This document shows positions 48,799-56,984 of a stretch of 64,000 nt of DNA, piece by piece. The first letter of the stretch is position 1; every line of letters begins with the position of its first letter. The DNA comes from an uncultured Marinilabiliaceae bacterium (GTDB lineage: Bacteria; Bacteroidota; Bacteroidia; Bacteroidales; Marinilabiliaceae): NCBI GenBank assembly GCA_937920475.1, contig CALEUX010000009.1, forward strand, positions 1 to 64,000, given 5' to 3'. The position numbers and the translations under genes were made by a program. The notes below the pieces were generated by a model, which saw nothing but the letters and a program-made list of their open reading frames with translations, did not search any database and was not told the DNA's origin.

Positions 48799-49767
48799 AT
48801 GGGAAACTATACTAACAACTCATATATCAGGCTCTTGTCGGTTTCAACAACTGTAATTGCCGCAGCAATGGTTATCGGCCTTTTTATTCATTCGTCCGAC
48901 CCCATGATGAAAACATCCCGAGAACAAAATCCCCCAACCGAAAACTTCGTAAAAAGTTATGCTATTCATGCACTACCCATTCCTAAACAAATGACGTTTG
49001 CTAACGAAGAGGTGCCACTTAATAAAACCTATGTACGCGAAAGTTTCGACCGTGAGGTGTTGGTTAATACTTACTGGCAATCGCAAACATTATTACTCAT
49101 AAAAAGGGCTAATAGGTACTTTCCTGTTATTGAGCCAATTTTAAAGGAACAAGGCATTCCCGAAGACTTTAAATATCTGGCACTGATTGAAAGCGGATTA
49201 ATGCCACGTATTGTTTCTCCTGCCGGAGCTGCCGGTATATGGCAATTCATGCAAAATACAGCCAAAGATTATGGTTTGGAGGTAAATAAGGAAGTTGACG
49301 AGCGTTACCATTTGGAAAAATCAACTGTTGCGGCTTGCCGCTACCTTAAAAAAGCCTACGAAAAATACGGTTCGTGGGCTCTGGCAGCTGCTGCCTATAA
49401 TGCTGGCCCTGCCGGAATCGAACGTCAACTGGGAAAACAAAAATCAACCAGCTATTACGATTTATTATTAGGAGAAGAAACCGGCAGATATGTATTTCGC
49501 ATTCTGGCTATTAAGCAAATAATTGAAGACCCGCAAAGCTATGGCTTTTATTTTACTGCCGATGATTTGTACTACCCTATTCAATATACTGAGGTAGAAA
49601 TTAACGGAGCCATTGCAAATATTGCAGATTTTGCAAGCGAAAACGGAGTCACCTACCGCGAACTTAAAGATATGAATCCCTGGCTGCGTGAAACATTTTT
49701 AACCAACGCAACTGGTAAAAAATATACGCTTAAAATTCCCAAACCGGGTGCTTTTATGGTAGAGTAG
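48799..49767 (+). CDS. Lytic murein transglycosylase (SLT, MltD-like)
   Basis: 322 residues: a membrane anchor or signal segment (about 12-30), then an SLT domain with the catalytic Glu in LALIESGLMPRIVSPAGAAGIWQFM, in part, and AAAAYNAGPAGIERQLG, followed by a C-terminal LysM-like part (FASENGVTYRELKDMNPWL). It cuts peptidoglycan glycan strands, yielding anhydro-muropeptides, in the periplasm. It is a single plus-strand gene among minus-strand neighbours, ending six bases before the convergent CDF gene. Confidence 0.92.
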   Translation: MGNYTNNSYIRLLSVSTTVIAAAMVIGLFIHSSDPMMKTSREQNPPTENFVKSYAIHALPIPKQMTFANEEVPLNKTYVRESFDREVLVNTYWQSQTLLLIKRANRYFPVIEPILKEQGIPEDFKYLALIESGLMPRIVSPAGAAGIWQFMQNTAKDYGLEVNKEVDERYHLEKSTVAACRYLKKAYEKYGSWALAAAAYNAGPAGIERQLGKQKSTSYYDLLLGEETGRYVFRILAIKQIIEDPQSYGFYFTADDLYYPIQYTEVEINGAIANIADFASENGVTYRELKDMNPWLRETFLTNATGKKYTLKIPKPGAFMVE

Positions 49768-49772
49768 TTACG

Positions 49773-50708
49773 TTATAACAACTCAGGATTATTATTGGCT
49801 TCATCATCTGTATCGACATGAATGGTGACTGTTAATCCCATTTTTTCTTCAATTAGTCTTTCGTACCGGCTGGCAATATTGTGTGCCGTTTCAAGGCTGT
49901 AGTAGCCGGGTAACATTATATGGAACGTGAGTTCTGTATGATTTCCATAATAGTGAATTTTAAAATGATGCGGATTAAGCGGAACTTGTGCTTCAACTAA
50001 GTTTCCGCATTGAATCAACTGCTCTTCTGTTTCCTTGTCGATACCCTCTCCTATTAGTAAACTAACAGAATCTTTCATTATTCCATAAGTTGTATAAAAA
50101 ATAAACAGCGAGACCAAAAATCCCAGAAAACTGTCAATCCACCATATTCTGTTGCCAACAAAAATACCCAAAAGAATAATAACACTTGAAATGGCATCAG
50201 AACGGTGATGCCAGCCGTCAGCTATCAAAGAATTATATCTGTATTCTTTTCCTATGGTGAGCGAATATCTGGCCATAATCTCCTTTACTATTATCGATGT
50301 AACAGTAACCCATATGGCAACAGCACCAAAAACACCTTCCGACTTTTCGCGGAACTTTACAATTGATTCTATTAGAAAGTTAAATCCAACAACAGCCAAA
50401 AGCACACCCACTACAATGGAAGCTATAAGTTCAGCTCTTCCATGCCCATATGGATGATTTTTATCGGCAGGAGATTGTGAATATTTAATGCCTATTAAAA
50501 CAGCCAATGAAGAAACCGAATCGGACAAAGTATGCCATGCATCGGCCATCAATGCTACAGAGTTTGAAATAATACCCGCCCAAATTTTTAATGCAAATAG
50601 AGCAGTATTTAAAATAATGGATAGCCAGGTGGCGACTAATGGTTTTCTACTGTTTTTCACAGAATTAATAAAATGTTTGTATGGTTTAATAAAATTAGAT
50701 GTTATCAA
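49773..50708 (-). CDS. Cation diffusion facilitator transporter
   Basis: 311 residues with six membrane helices (about 22-300 region) and a short cytoplasmic C-terminal domain. The two metal sites appear in MADAWHTLSDS (helix 2, His and Asp) and ADGWHHRSDAIS (helix 5). The C-terminal HYYGNHTELTFHIML and VTIHVDTDD segments match the CDF dimer domain. It exports zinc, cobalt or iron in exchange for protons; the metal is not predicted. It overlaps the rhodanese gene by four bases. Confidence 0.93.
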   Translation of the reverse strand: MITSNFIKPYKHFINSVKNSRKPLVATWLSIILNTALFALKIWAGIISNSVALMADAWHTLSDSVSSLAVLIGIKYSQSPADKNHPYGHGRAELIASIVVGVLLAVVGFNFLIESIVKFREKSEGVFGAVAIWVTVTSIIVKEIMARYSLTIGKEYRYNSLIADGWHHRSDAISSVIILLGIFVGNRIWWIDSFLGFLVSLFIFYTTYGIMKDSVSLLIGEGIDKETEEQLIQCGNLVEAQVPLNPHHFKIHYYGNHTELTFHIMLPGYYSLETAHNIASRYERLIEEKMGLTVTIHVDTDDEANNNPELL

Positions 50709-51115
50709 AAACCTGATTTAAGCGATGCTGACTTTAATAGCTCCTTGTCTAACGGAAAATCTTGCTTAACCCAGTTTTCAAAACCACTCTCTAGTTCATA
50801 CACCTTTTTATATTTCATTTTAGCTAACAGTTTAATAACTTCTTTTGTCCTTATTCCTCTCTCACAATAAATAAAAATTGGTGTGTTATTATCAACGTTG
50901 GCTAACAGAGCTTCCAAAACAGCTTTTTCGCCTGCCCATTGAGCATTCGCAATGCGGCTTTTACAAAATTCCTCCTCAACCCGAACATCTAACAAAACAG
51001 GGTTCTTAGCTTTTTGCAACTCTTGATAAAAATCGGCAGGGCTAAGCTTTATAACTACTATTGCTATTGTAAAAATCCATAAAAGCAAAATCTTTGCACA
51101 ATACATAATCAGCAA
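50705..51115 (-). CDS. Rhodanese-like sulfurtransferase, exported
   Basis: 136 residues: an N-terminal hydrophobic helix (MYCAKILLLWIFTIAIVVI, in part) then a rhodanese domain with LLDVRVEEEF and the active-site loop YCERGIRTKEVI, whose Cys carries sulfur. Export or membrane anchoring puts the domain outside the cytoplasm. It overlaps hemW by seven bases and the CDF gene by four, so the three are translated together. Its sulfur acceptor is unknown. Confidence 0.88.
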   Translation of the reverse strand: MLIMYCAKILLLWIFTIAIVVIKLSPADFYQELQKAKNPVLLDVRVEEEFCKSRIANAQWAGEKAVLEALLANVDNNTPIFIYCERGIRTKEVIKLLAKMKYKKVYELESGFENWVKQDFPLDKELLKSASLKSGF

Positions 51116-52224
51116 ATTAAAAAATCTTCAATAATTCTATCGACCTGAAACCAATGCTCTTCTTTACAAATTAAATAATTGTTTAATACTGTTAACCAAC
51201 CTCTGTCAATCCATTTTTCTGCAATTTGGTTAAAACCTTGAAAATACTCCGTAAAATTGTTATTACAATCCTCCATATTTACTCCCCACATGGTGCGCAA
51301 TCCAAGCATTATCATTTCATTGTAACGATCGGCCTGACTTAATGTTTCTTCTTCGTGCAATAAATCAAACCGGCCGATAAGATATTGTTTAAGGTTCGAC
51401 TTATTCCAAAAGCGTTTATTTTCAACAAACGAATGGCTCCCGGGACCAAAACCCAAATAAGGAACACTTTTCCAGTAAGATGTGTTATGTTGTGAAAAAT
51501 ATCCCGGACTGCAAAAATTGGATACTTCGTAATGAACTTTGCCGGCCTTTCCAAGCCCGTCGCAAAGCAACAAATACTGCTCCAAACTTTCAACATCGTT
51601 CAATTCATTCAAAAGCCCATTTCGTTTCAGGTTGAAAAAAGATGTTCCTTTTTCAATGGTTAAATGGTAGGCCGAGATATGCTGCACAGGCAGATTTTGG
51701 AAAGCAGCCAGATTCTCGAGAAAGCTTTGCCTGTTGCTCCAGGGTAAGCCATAAATAAAATCAACGCCAATGTTTTTAAAGCCAACTTTAATAGCATTAT
51801 CTACAGCCATTTTAGCCTGATGCGAATTATGACGACGTTGCATATTTTGTAAATCCAAATCATTAAAACTTTGAATCCCTACACTTAATCGGTTAAAACC
51901 CCTGTTCAGTATTTCGTTGAGATAAGAAGCCGATAAATCGTCAGGGTTGCATTCAATGGTAATTTCAACTTTATCAGATATTAAAAAAAAGTTTTTAATA
52001 GCATTTAAAATTTCGGTTAAATGCTCAGGCTTGAGCAATGATGGTGTGCCTCCCCCAAAATAAATAGTATTAATTTGATAATTAAAATCTGGCGCGCGTA
52101 AAGCAATTTCGCTTTTTAAATTCTCAACAAATTGAGGAATCGACCTCAATTGAGTCGTTTTAAAAAAATCACAATAACCACATCTCGAAAAACAAAATGG
52201 AATATGAACATAAAGTCCTGCCAT
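51109..52224 (-). CDS. hemW: Heme chaperone / radical SAM protein HemW
   Basis: 371 residues from the ATG at 52224 (MAGLYVHIPFC), the standard HemW N-terminus; a longer frame reaches 52317 but would run through the parS palindrome. Radical SAM cysteines lie in CFSRCGYC. Further landmarks are TIYFGGGTPSLL, RLSVGIQSFND and FGPGSHSF. HemW carries heme to membrane enzymes and is often misnamed as oxygen-independent coproporphyrinogen oxidase. The C-terminal HemN-type domain is present. Confidence 0.93.
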   Translation of the reverse strand: MAGLYVHIPFCFSRCGYCDFFKTTQLRSIPQFVENLKSEIALRAPDFNYQINTIYFGGGTPSLLKPEHLTEILNAIKNFFLISDKVEITIECNPDDLSASYLNEILNRGFNRLSVGIQSFNDLDLQNMQRRHNSHQAKMAVDNAIKVGFKNIGVDFIYGLPWSNRQSFLENLAAFQNLPVQHISAYHLTIEKGTSFFNLKRNGLLNELNDVESLEQYLLLCDGLGKAGKVHYEVSNFCSPGYFSQHNTSYWKSVPYLGFGPGSHSFVENKRFWNKSNLKQYLIGRFDLLHEEETLSQADRYNEMIMLGLRTMWGVNMEDCNNNFTEYFQGFNQIAEKWIDRGWLTVLNNYLICKEEHWFQVDRIIEDFLIC

Positions 52225-52233
52225 GAGATAAAT

Positions 52234-52249
52234 TGTTTCACGTGAAACA
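52234..52249. other. parS site (ParB-binding palindrome)
   Basis: A perfect 16-base palindrome TGTTTCACGTGAAACA, identical to the bacterial parS consensus defined for Spo0J/ParB. It lies ten bases upstream of the hemW start. parS sites cluster near the replication origin and load ParB for chromosome segregation. No parA or parB gene is in the window. Confidence 0.85.
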
Positions 52250-52424
52250 TTAAAAAACAGAAGGTTAAAGGGGTTTATTAACAGTTTTTCAACAGAAATA
52301 AACAGTTTTATTAACAATTATTCATTGATATTTGTTAATAAAATAACAAAAACCGATACAAATTCATTTTTTACCAATAATTTTCAAAATAATAAAGTAA
52401 AAGCGTTATTTTGCCAAGAAAAAA

Positions 52425-52811
52425 ATGCAAGTAATCGCTTATCTAAAAAAATATCCATTTACCATTATCAGCATATCGATAATTCTTTACCTAAGTTTTA
52501 TGTCAGTTGGAGGAATTCCCGACAATAAGTTTTTCCAGTTCAGACGTTCCGATTTGATTGTTCATATCTTAATGTATACCTTTCTCTCAGTGGTATTCTT
52601 TAGTGAAAGATATAAAAATATCAAGAATGAAAATATTAAGTTGATATGGAAAATATTCCTGGGTTTGATTTGCTTTGGCGCTACCATTGAAATTCTTCAA
52701 CCCATTTTATCGAACAGAAGCTGTGAGTTTTTCGATTTCATTGCCAATATACTTGGGGTTTTTGCAGGTTTTTTCACCCATAGGTTATGGGTGAAAGTAC
52801 TAAAGCGATAA
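52425..52811 (+). CDS. VanZ-like membrane protein
   Basis: 128 residues with four likely membrane helices: PFTIISISIILYLSFMSVG, a second near DLIVHILMYTFLSVVFF, a third IWKIFLGLICFGATIEILQP and a last one near FIANILGVFAGFFTH. The central His of LIVHILMYTFLS, the Glu of ATIEILQP and the closing NILGVFAGFF are typical of the VanZ family. Roles are poorly known; the family is named for a teicoplanin-resistance gene but also occurs in ordinary genomes. It converges with the Rrf2 gene, the ends overlapping by 12 bases. Confidence 0.8.
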   Translation: MQVIAYLKKYPFTIISISIILYLSFMSVGGIPDNKFFQFRRSDLIVHILMYTFLSVVFFSERYKNIKNENIKLIWKIFLGLICFGATIEILQPILSNRSCEFFDFIANILGVFAGFFTHRLWVKVLKR

Positions 52812-53246
52812 AAACAATTTTTCCTGTTTTTCATAATTGGCTGCTATTGAGCCAATGGTTTCGCTGGTAAAAAACTGCTCTACCTCGCTCCTAACCTTAC
52901 TGTACTGCTCGTGAACAGTACATTTTTTTGAACTGTTATCCTTACAATAACACGGACGTGCCCCAATAATACAATTATCGAATAACTCACGTCCATCGAT
53001 AATGATAATAATATCGAATAACGTAACTTCAAATGGGTCTTTATTAAACGAAAAACCTCCGTGTGGCCCTCGTAAACTCGATAAAATACCCTTTCGCACA
53101 AAAACCTGCAAAATTTTACTTAAAAATTGCATGGGAATTTCCAGCTCCGAAGCCATTTGCCTCACATTCACTTTTGTTCCTGAAGCCGTTTTAATTCCAA
53201 TATAAATTATGGAACGTAAAGCGTATTTGCATGTCATCGAAACCAT
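52800..53246 (-). CDS. Rrf2-family transcriptional regulator
   Basis: 148 residues with the winged helix start MTCKYALRSIIYIG and GPHGGFSF wing. Three cysteines in a spaced group (CIIGARPCYC and later KKC) resemble those that bind an iron-sulfur cluster in IscR/NsrR-type Rrf2 proteins. So it may sense iron-sulfur status, nitric oxide or redox. It sits five bases from the LutB-like gene on the same strand and is transcribed after it. An operator cannot be pointed out. Confidence 0.88.
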   Translation of the reverse strand: MVSMTCKYALRSIIYIGIKTASGTKVNVRQMASELEIPMQFLSKILQVFVRKGILSSLRGPHGGFSFNKDPFEVTLFDIIIIIDGRELFDNCIIGARPCYCKDNSSKKCTVHEQYSKVRSEVEQFFTSETIGSIAANYEKQEKLFLSL

Positions 53247-53251
53247 AATTC

Positions 53252-54637
53252 CTATGTTTTAACTTGCCTGTTTTTACACCATTCTTTTCTGAACGATGAT
53301 TTTGAATTTATTTGAAATTTACGTTTTTTACCAAAAATATTCATAATAAAAGGAGAAAATAATCCTGATTTTAAAAAACTTCCAACGTTATTAAGTTTAG
53401 CCGACGAATTCATAACCCACTGAAACATCTTAAAAGCTTCTCTATCTTTTAACCCAGTCAAATCTTGCTCCACAGCTTGTTTGCGGTTGTATAGCAATAA
53501 TTGTGGCAGGTTAATTTTTACAGGACAAACTTCATAGCACCGGCCACACAAAGAACTGGCAAAGCTCAGATGTTTATAATCGCTAAAAGATTTTAAATGC
53601 GGGGTGATAACAGAACCAATAGGTCCTGAATAAACAGCATTATAAGTATATCCTCCAACATTTTTGTAGATTGGACAAGCGTTTAAACAAGCTCCGCACC
53701 TGATGCAGGCAAGCGATTCTGATTGGTGTGGTTTGGAATAAAGATTGGTGCGGCCATTATCCAATAAAATAACCACTATTTTTTCAGGGCCATTTTTTTC
53801 GTTGGGTTTGCGCGGCCCGGTTATTACTGAATTGTAAACAGAAACCTGTTGTCCGGTACCATGGCATGCCAATAAAGGCCAAAATAAATCAAGATGCTTA
53901 ACACTTGGAATAATTTTTTCGATGCCTGCAATTACAATATGAATTTTGGGGTAAGTAATGGTAAACAATCCATTTCCTTCATTTTCGGTTAAAGCAATAC
54001 CACCCTCCTTGGCAATAAGAAAATTGGCACCGCTTATTCCCATACCCGACTCTTCAAATTCCAACCTGAGTTTATCTCTAACATAAGCCGTTAATCCTTC
54101 GGCTGTTTCATCGGGCGAAAGATTATAAAGTTTATTAAAAAGATTGGCTACATCCTGCCTCGATTTATGCATGGCAGGCGTGAGAATATGGTACGGCCTC
54201 TCCCCTGCTTTCTGAACAATAAATTCACCAAGGTCGGTTTCAATGGCCTCCACTCCTGCTTTTTCAAGCTCTTCATTTAAATGAAGTTCTTCAGAAGTCA
54301 TTGATTTACTCTTAACCACCTTTTTTATATTGGCATCTTTAGCAATATCAATAATATGGTTAACAGCTTGTTGGGGAGTTTCAGCCCATAAAACTTCAAT
54401 GCCATTATTGGTGGCTGCAGTTTCAAATTGCTCCAGATAAGACGGCAAATTCTTTAAAACCGAACGTTTAATAGCAGCCGCAATACTTTTAGCTCTATTA
54501 AGATCATCATATCTATTTAAGCCAACCTCAAAGGCTGCATCATATTTCGATATATTATAGGCAATAGTATTTCGGTGCTTTAAATTAAAAGCAACATTAT
54601 CTGAATCGACTAAAAATTGTTTATGATTACTGTGCAT
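53252..54637 (-). CDS. LutB/LldF-like iron-sulfur protein
   Basis: 461 residues. The N-terminal LutB domain has KVVKSKSMTSEELHLNEEL, in part, and GISGANFLIAKEGGIALTENEGN, in part; then two 4Fe-4S motifs, CIRCGACLNACPIY and CGRCYEVCPVKI. In Bacillus LutB works with LutA and LutC in L-lactate oxidation. Neither partner is adjacent here: the flanking genes are rpiB and an Rrf2 regulator. It may be part of a split pathway or have another electron-transfer role. It starts nine bases after rpiB. Confidence 0.88.
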   Translation of the reverse strand: MHSNHKQFLVDSDNVAFNLKHRNTIAYNISKYDAAFEVGLNRYDDLNRAKSIAAAIKRSVLKNLPSYLEQFETAATNNGIEVLWAETPQQAVNHIIDIAKDANIKKVVKSKSMTSEELHLNEELEKAGVEAIETDLGEFIVQKAGERPYHILTPAMHKSRQDVANLFNKLYNLSPDETAEGLTAYVRDKLRLEFEESGMGISGANFLIAKEGGIALTENEGNGLFTITYPKIHIVIAGIEKIIPSVKHLDLFWPLLACHGTGQQVSVYNSVITGPRKPNEKNGPEKIVVILLDNGRTNLYSKPHQSESLACIRCGACLNACPIYKNVGGYTYNAVYSGPIGSVITPHLKSFSDYKHLSFASSLCGRCYEVCPVKINLPQLLLYNRKQAVEQDLTGLKDREAFKMFQWVMNSSAKLNNVGSFLKSGLFSPFIMNIFGKKRKFQINSKSSFRKEWCKNRQVKT

Positions 54638-54645
54638 TCAATATT

Positions 54646-55089
54646 TTATCGGCAAAGCGGTATTTTATTGATACGTTGTTCATGACGTCCACCTTCAAAA
54701 GGTGTTTCCAAAAACAAGTCAACAACCTTTTTGGCATCATCCACAGAAATAAATCTACCGGGTAAACTACAAATATTGGCATTATTATGAGCACGTGCCA
54801 ACATCGAAATTTCCGGGATCCAACATAAAGCAGCTCTTATACCCTGATGTTTATTGGCGGTAATATTAATACCATTGCCGCTGCCGCAAATTGTAAAACC
54901 AATTTCGCACTCACCTGTTTCAACAGCATTGGCCAAAGGATGCGCATAATCGGCATAATCAACACTATCAGGAGAATTGGTACCAAAATCAACAACTTCA
55001 ATTCCCTTATTTTGTAAATATTCCTTAAGAATAATCTTTAACTCGTACCCAGCATGGTCACAACCAATTGCAACTTTTTTAAATGTCAT
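54646..55089 (-). CDS. rpiB: Ribose-5-phosphate isomerase B
   Basis: 147 residues, the usual size. GCDHAGYELK binds the phosphate, and the active-site Cys lies in ICGSGNGINITANK. The protein interconverts ribose-5-phosphate and ribulose-5-phosphate in the pentose phosphate pathway. First gene of the minus-strand block that reads away from the 55090-55597 gap; the LutB-like gene follows after eight bases. Confidence 0.96.
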   Translation of the reverse strand: MTFKKVAIGCDHAGYELKIILKEYLQNKGIEVVDFGTNSPDSVDYADYAHPLANAVETGECEIGFTICGSGNGINITANKHQGIRAALCWIPEISMLARAHNNANICSLPGRFISVDDAKKVVDLFLETPFEGGRHEQRINKIPLCR

Positions 55090-55597
55090 TACGCTTCAAA
55101 ATTTTTAGGTTGATGTTTTATTAATTGCGTTTCAAAGATACTAATTGTCAGTTCAAAAGTAAAAGCAGTAAATGTGCAAATATTAAAAGAATTACAACCG
55201 ATTGGTTAATAACAACAAATGGTTAAAATGGTGTTAATAAATTGTGAACTGTGGAAAATAACTTTTTAAAAAATTGTGTTGATTTATTCGATTTTTTTTA
55301 GAAGGTTCTTTTAAGAAACAGATGTCAAGTTTATTTTTATGGAAAATATAGATTTTTTTAAACAGCTTTAATCTTAAAAAACACTTTTGAATTTAAGGAA
55401 AATAATAACTTTGAAATCAATTAACAGTTTGTGAATAACCTAATGTATCAGTTCATTTTCAAAACATTGTAATTATAATAACTGTTAATATAATGGTTAT
55501 AAAATAATCCAATTTTAAGTTTCAAGGCTTTTGTAGGTTTTTTGTCAACAGTATTAACAGTATAGTATCATCATCATATTATTTTAAAATTAAATAT
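55090..55597. other. AT-rich divergent gap, candidate replication origin
   Basis: 508 bases with no gene, flanked by rpiB (minus) and nadA (plus) pointing away. TGTGAATAA (55430-55438) is the complement of TTATTCACA, which fits the TTATNCACA DnaA-box form; TGTGGAAAA (55250-55258) and TGTTAATAA (55232-55240) are weaker. Near the right end lie the repeated AACAGTAT motifs (55547-55563), with several TTAACAG/CTGTTAA copies before them. The composition switch of the top strand and the parS site 3 kb to the left make this the best origin candidate in the window. Confidence 0.45.
55133..55140 (-). promoter_or_regulatory. Candidate -7 box upstream of rpiB
   Basis: On the minus strand the sequence is TATCTTTG, fitting TAnnTTTG, 43 bases before the rpiB start. 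The -33 element is not clear. Confidence 0.3.
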
Positions 55598-56593
55598 ATG
55601 AATAATAATAGTGAGTGGATAAAAGCGGGGTTTGTTACTGATGATGTACCTGCTAAAATTAACCTGGTTGAAGAAATAAATAGAATTAAAAAGGAAAAAA
55701 ATGCCATAATAATGGCTCATTATTACCAGGTTAAAGAAATTCAGGATATTGCCGATTTTGTTGGCGATAGCTTAGCTTTGGCTCAGCATGCTGCTAAAAC
55801 ATCTGCCGATATTATATTATTGGCTGGTGTATTGTTTATGGGTGAAACGGCTAAAATTCTTTCCCCCAACAAAAAGGTTATCGTTCCCGATTTAAATGCC
55901 GGATGTTCTTTAGCTGATAGCTGTCCGGGCGATGAGTTTGAAAAATTTGTAAAACAATATACCAATCATGTTGTAGTAACCTACGTTAATACATCTGCAG
56001 CTGTTAAAGCTTTATCGGATATTGTTGTTACAAGTACCAATGCAGTTGGTGTAATTAACAGCATTCCAAAAGAGAAACCTATATTGTTTGGTCCCGATAA
56101 AAATCTTGGCAATTATTTACAAAGTTTAAGCGGACGCGAAATGGTTTTATGGGATGGTGCTTGTCATGTTCATGAGAAGTTTTCAGTAGAAAAAATTTTG
56201 GAATTAAAACAGCAAAATCCAGATGCCAAAATTATAGCACATCCCGAATGTAAGAAACCATTATTGCTTTTGGCCGATTTTGTTGGTAGTACAGCTGCTT
56301 TATTGAAATATACCATCGAAAGCAACGAAAAAGAGTTTATTGTAGCAACCGAAGCTGGTATTTTGCATCAAATGCAAAAGGCATCGCCAAATAAAGTGTT
56401 TATACCAGCCCCACCCATGGATTCAACTTGTGGTTGTAACGATTGTGAGTTTATGAAGCTGAATACACTTAAAAAAGTTTATTTATCGTTGAAGAATGAG
56501 TTTCCTTTGGTTGAAGTTGACGAAGTAGTGCGCGAAAAGGCTTTAATTCCTATACAAAGAATGCTAGAAATATCAAAAGAATTAAAACTTTAG
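55598..56593 (+). CDS. nadA: Quinolinate synthase NadA
   Basis: 331 residues. AHYYQVKEIQDIADFVGDSL is the family N-terminal signature. Probable cluster cysteines lie in NAGCSLADSCPG, HPECKKPL and CGCNDCEFM, giving the three 4Fe-4S ligands. The enzyme makes quinolinate from iminoaspartate and dihydroxyacetone phosphate for NAD synthesis. No nadB or nadC is adjacent. It is the first gene of the plus-strand block right of the candidate origin. Confidence 0.96.
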   Translation: MNNNSEWIKAGFVTDDVPAKINLVEEINRIKKEKNAIIMAHYYQVKEIQDIADFVGDSLALAQHAAKTSADIILLAGVLFMGETAKILSPNKKVIVPDLNAGCSLADSCPGDEFEKFVKQYTNHVVVTYVNTSAAVKALSDIVVTSTNAVGVINSIPKEKPILFGPDKNLGNYLQSLSGREMVLWDGACHVHEKFSVEKILELKQQNPDAKIIAHPECKKPLLLLADFVGSTAALLKYTIESNEKEFIVATEAGILHQMQKASPNKVFIPAPPMDSTCGCNDCEFMKLNTLKKVYLSLKNEFPLVEVDEVVREKALIPIQRMLEISKELKL

Positions 56594-56984
56594 CAGATAT
56601 TAGTTATTTTTCAATATGATTTATAATTTTGAAATTCTTGTTTTTGGGTAAATGCGGAAAAGTAAAATAATAATACAAAAAGTACATTGGTTTTATAAAG
56701 TGTACAAATAATTAAATGTGGCTTAGTAACTGTTTAAATTTAGTTTCTAATTTTATTAAAGACAATTAGAAGTTAAGACTAGAGACAGATAGACGTGTCC
56801 CGGTTTATCGGGATTAGACTAAATAGACAAAAGAGACAAACAAGATGGCTAAGTTATTTTATTTATTATAAGCATTATACGTTTTATGTCTATTTCCGAT
56901 GAACCGGAACACGTGTCTAAAATTCTTTTCTCTATTGTCTAAAAATAATTTTAAACAGATTCTTAATAAACTAATTATTTTCTG
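56594..56984. other. Gap with repeat copy 3
   Basis: The right two thirds are the dispersed repeat at 56721-56966. The first 130 bases are AT-rich, without a clear terminator for nadA. The promoter of the response-regulator gene must lie in or right after the repeat. Confidence 0.5.
56721..56966. repeat. Dispersed inverted-ended repeat, copy 3
   Basis: Starts TTAGTAACTGTTTAAATTTAG and ends AATTTTAAACAGATTCTTA, the inverted counterpart. It is nearly collinear with the reverse of copy 1 but has about 45 extra bases near the right end containing CCGATGAACCGG, a second degenerate copy of the central GTCCCGGTTTATCGGGA hairpin. It ends about 18 bases before the next start codon. Confidence 0.7.

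Noticed and set aside
52225-52317. Longer N-terminus for HemW
   Set aside because: It would read through the parS palindrome and add 31 residues not found before the MAGLYVHIPFC start typical of the family.
55090-55597. Reading the rpiB-nadA gap as a riboswitch or leader for nadA
   Set aside because: No conserved stem pattern was seen; the sequence is dominated by short A/T-rich motifs without a clear hairpin or gene-specific aptamer shape.
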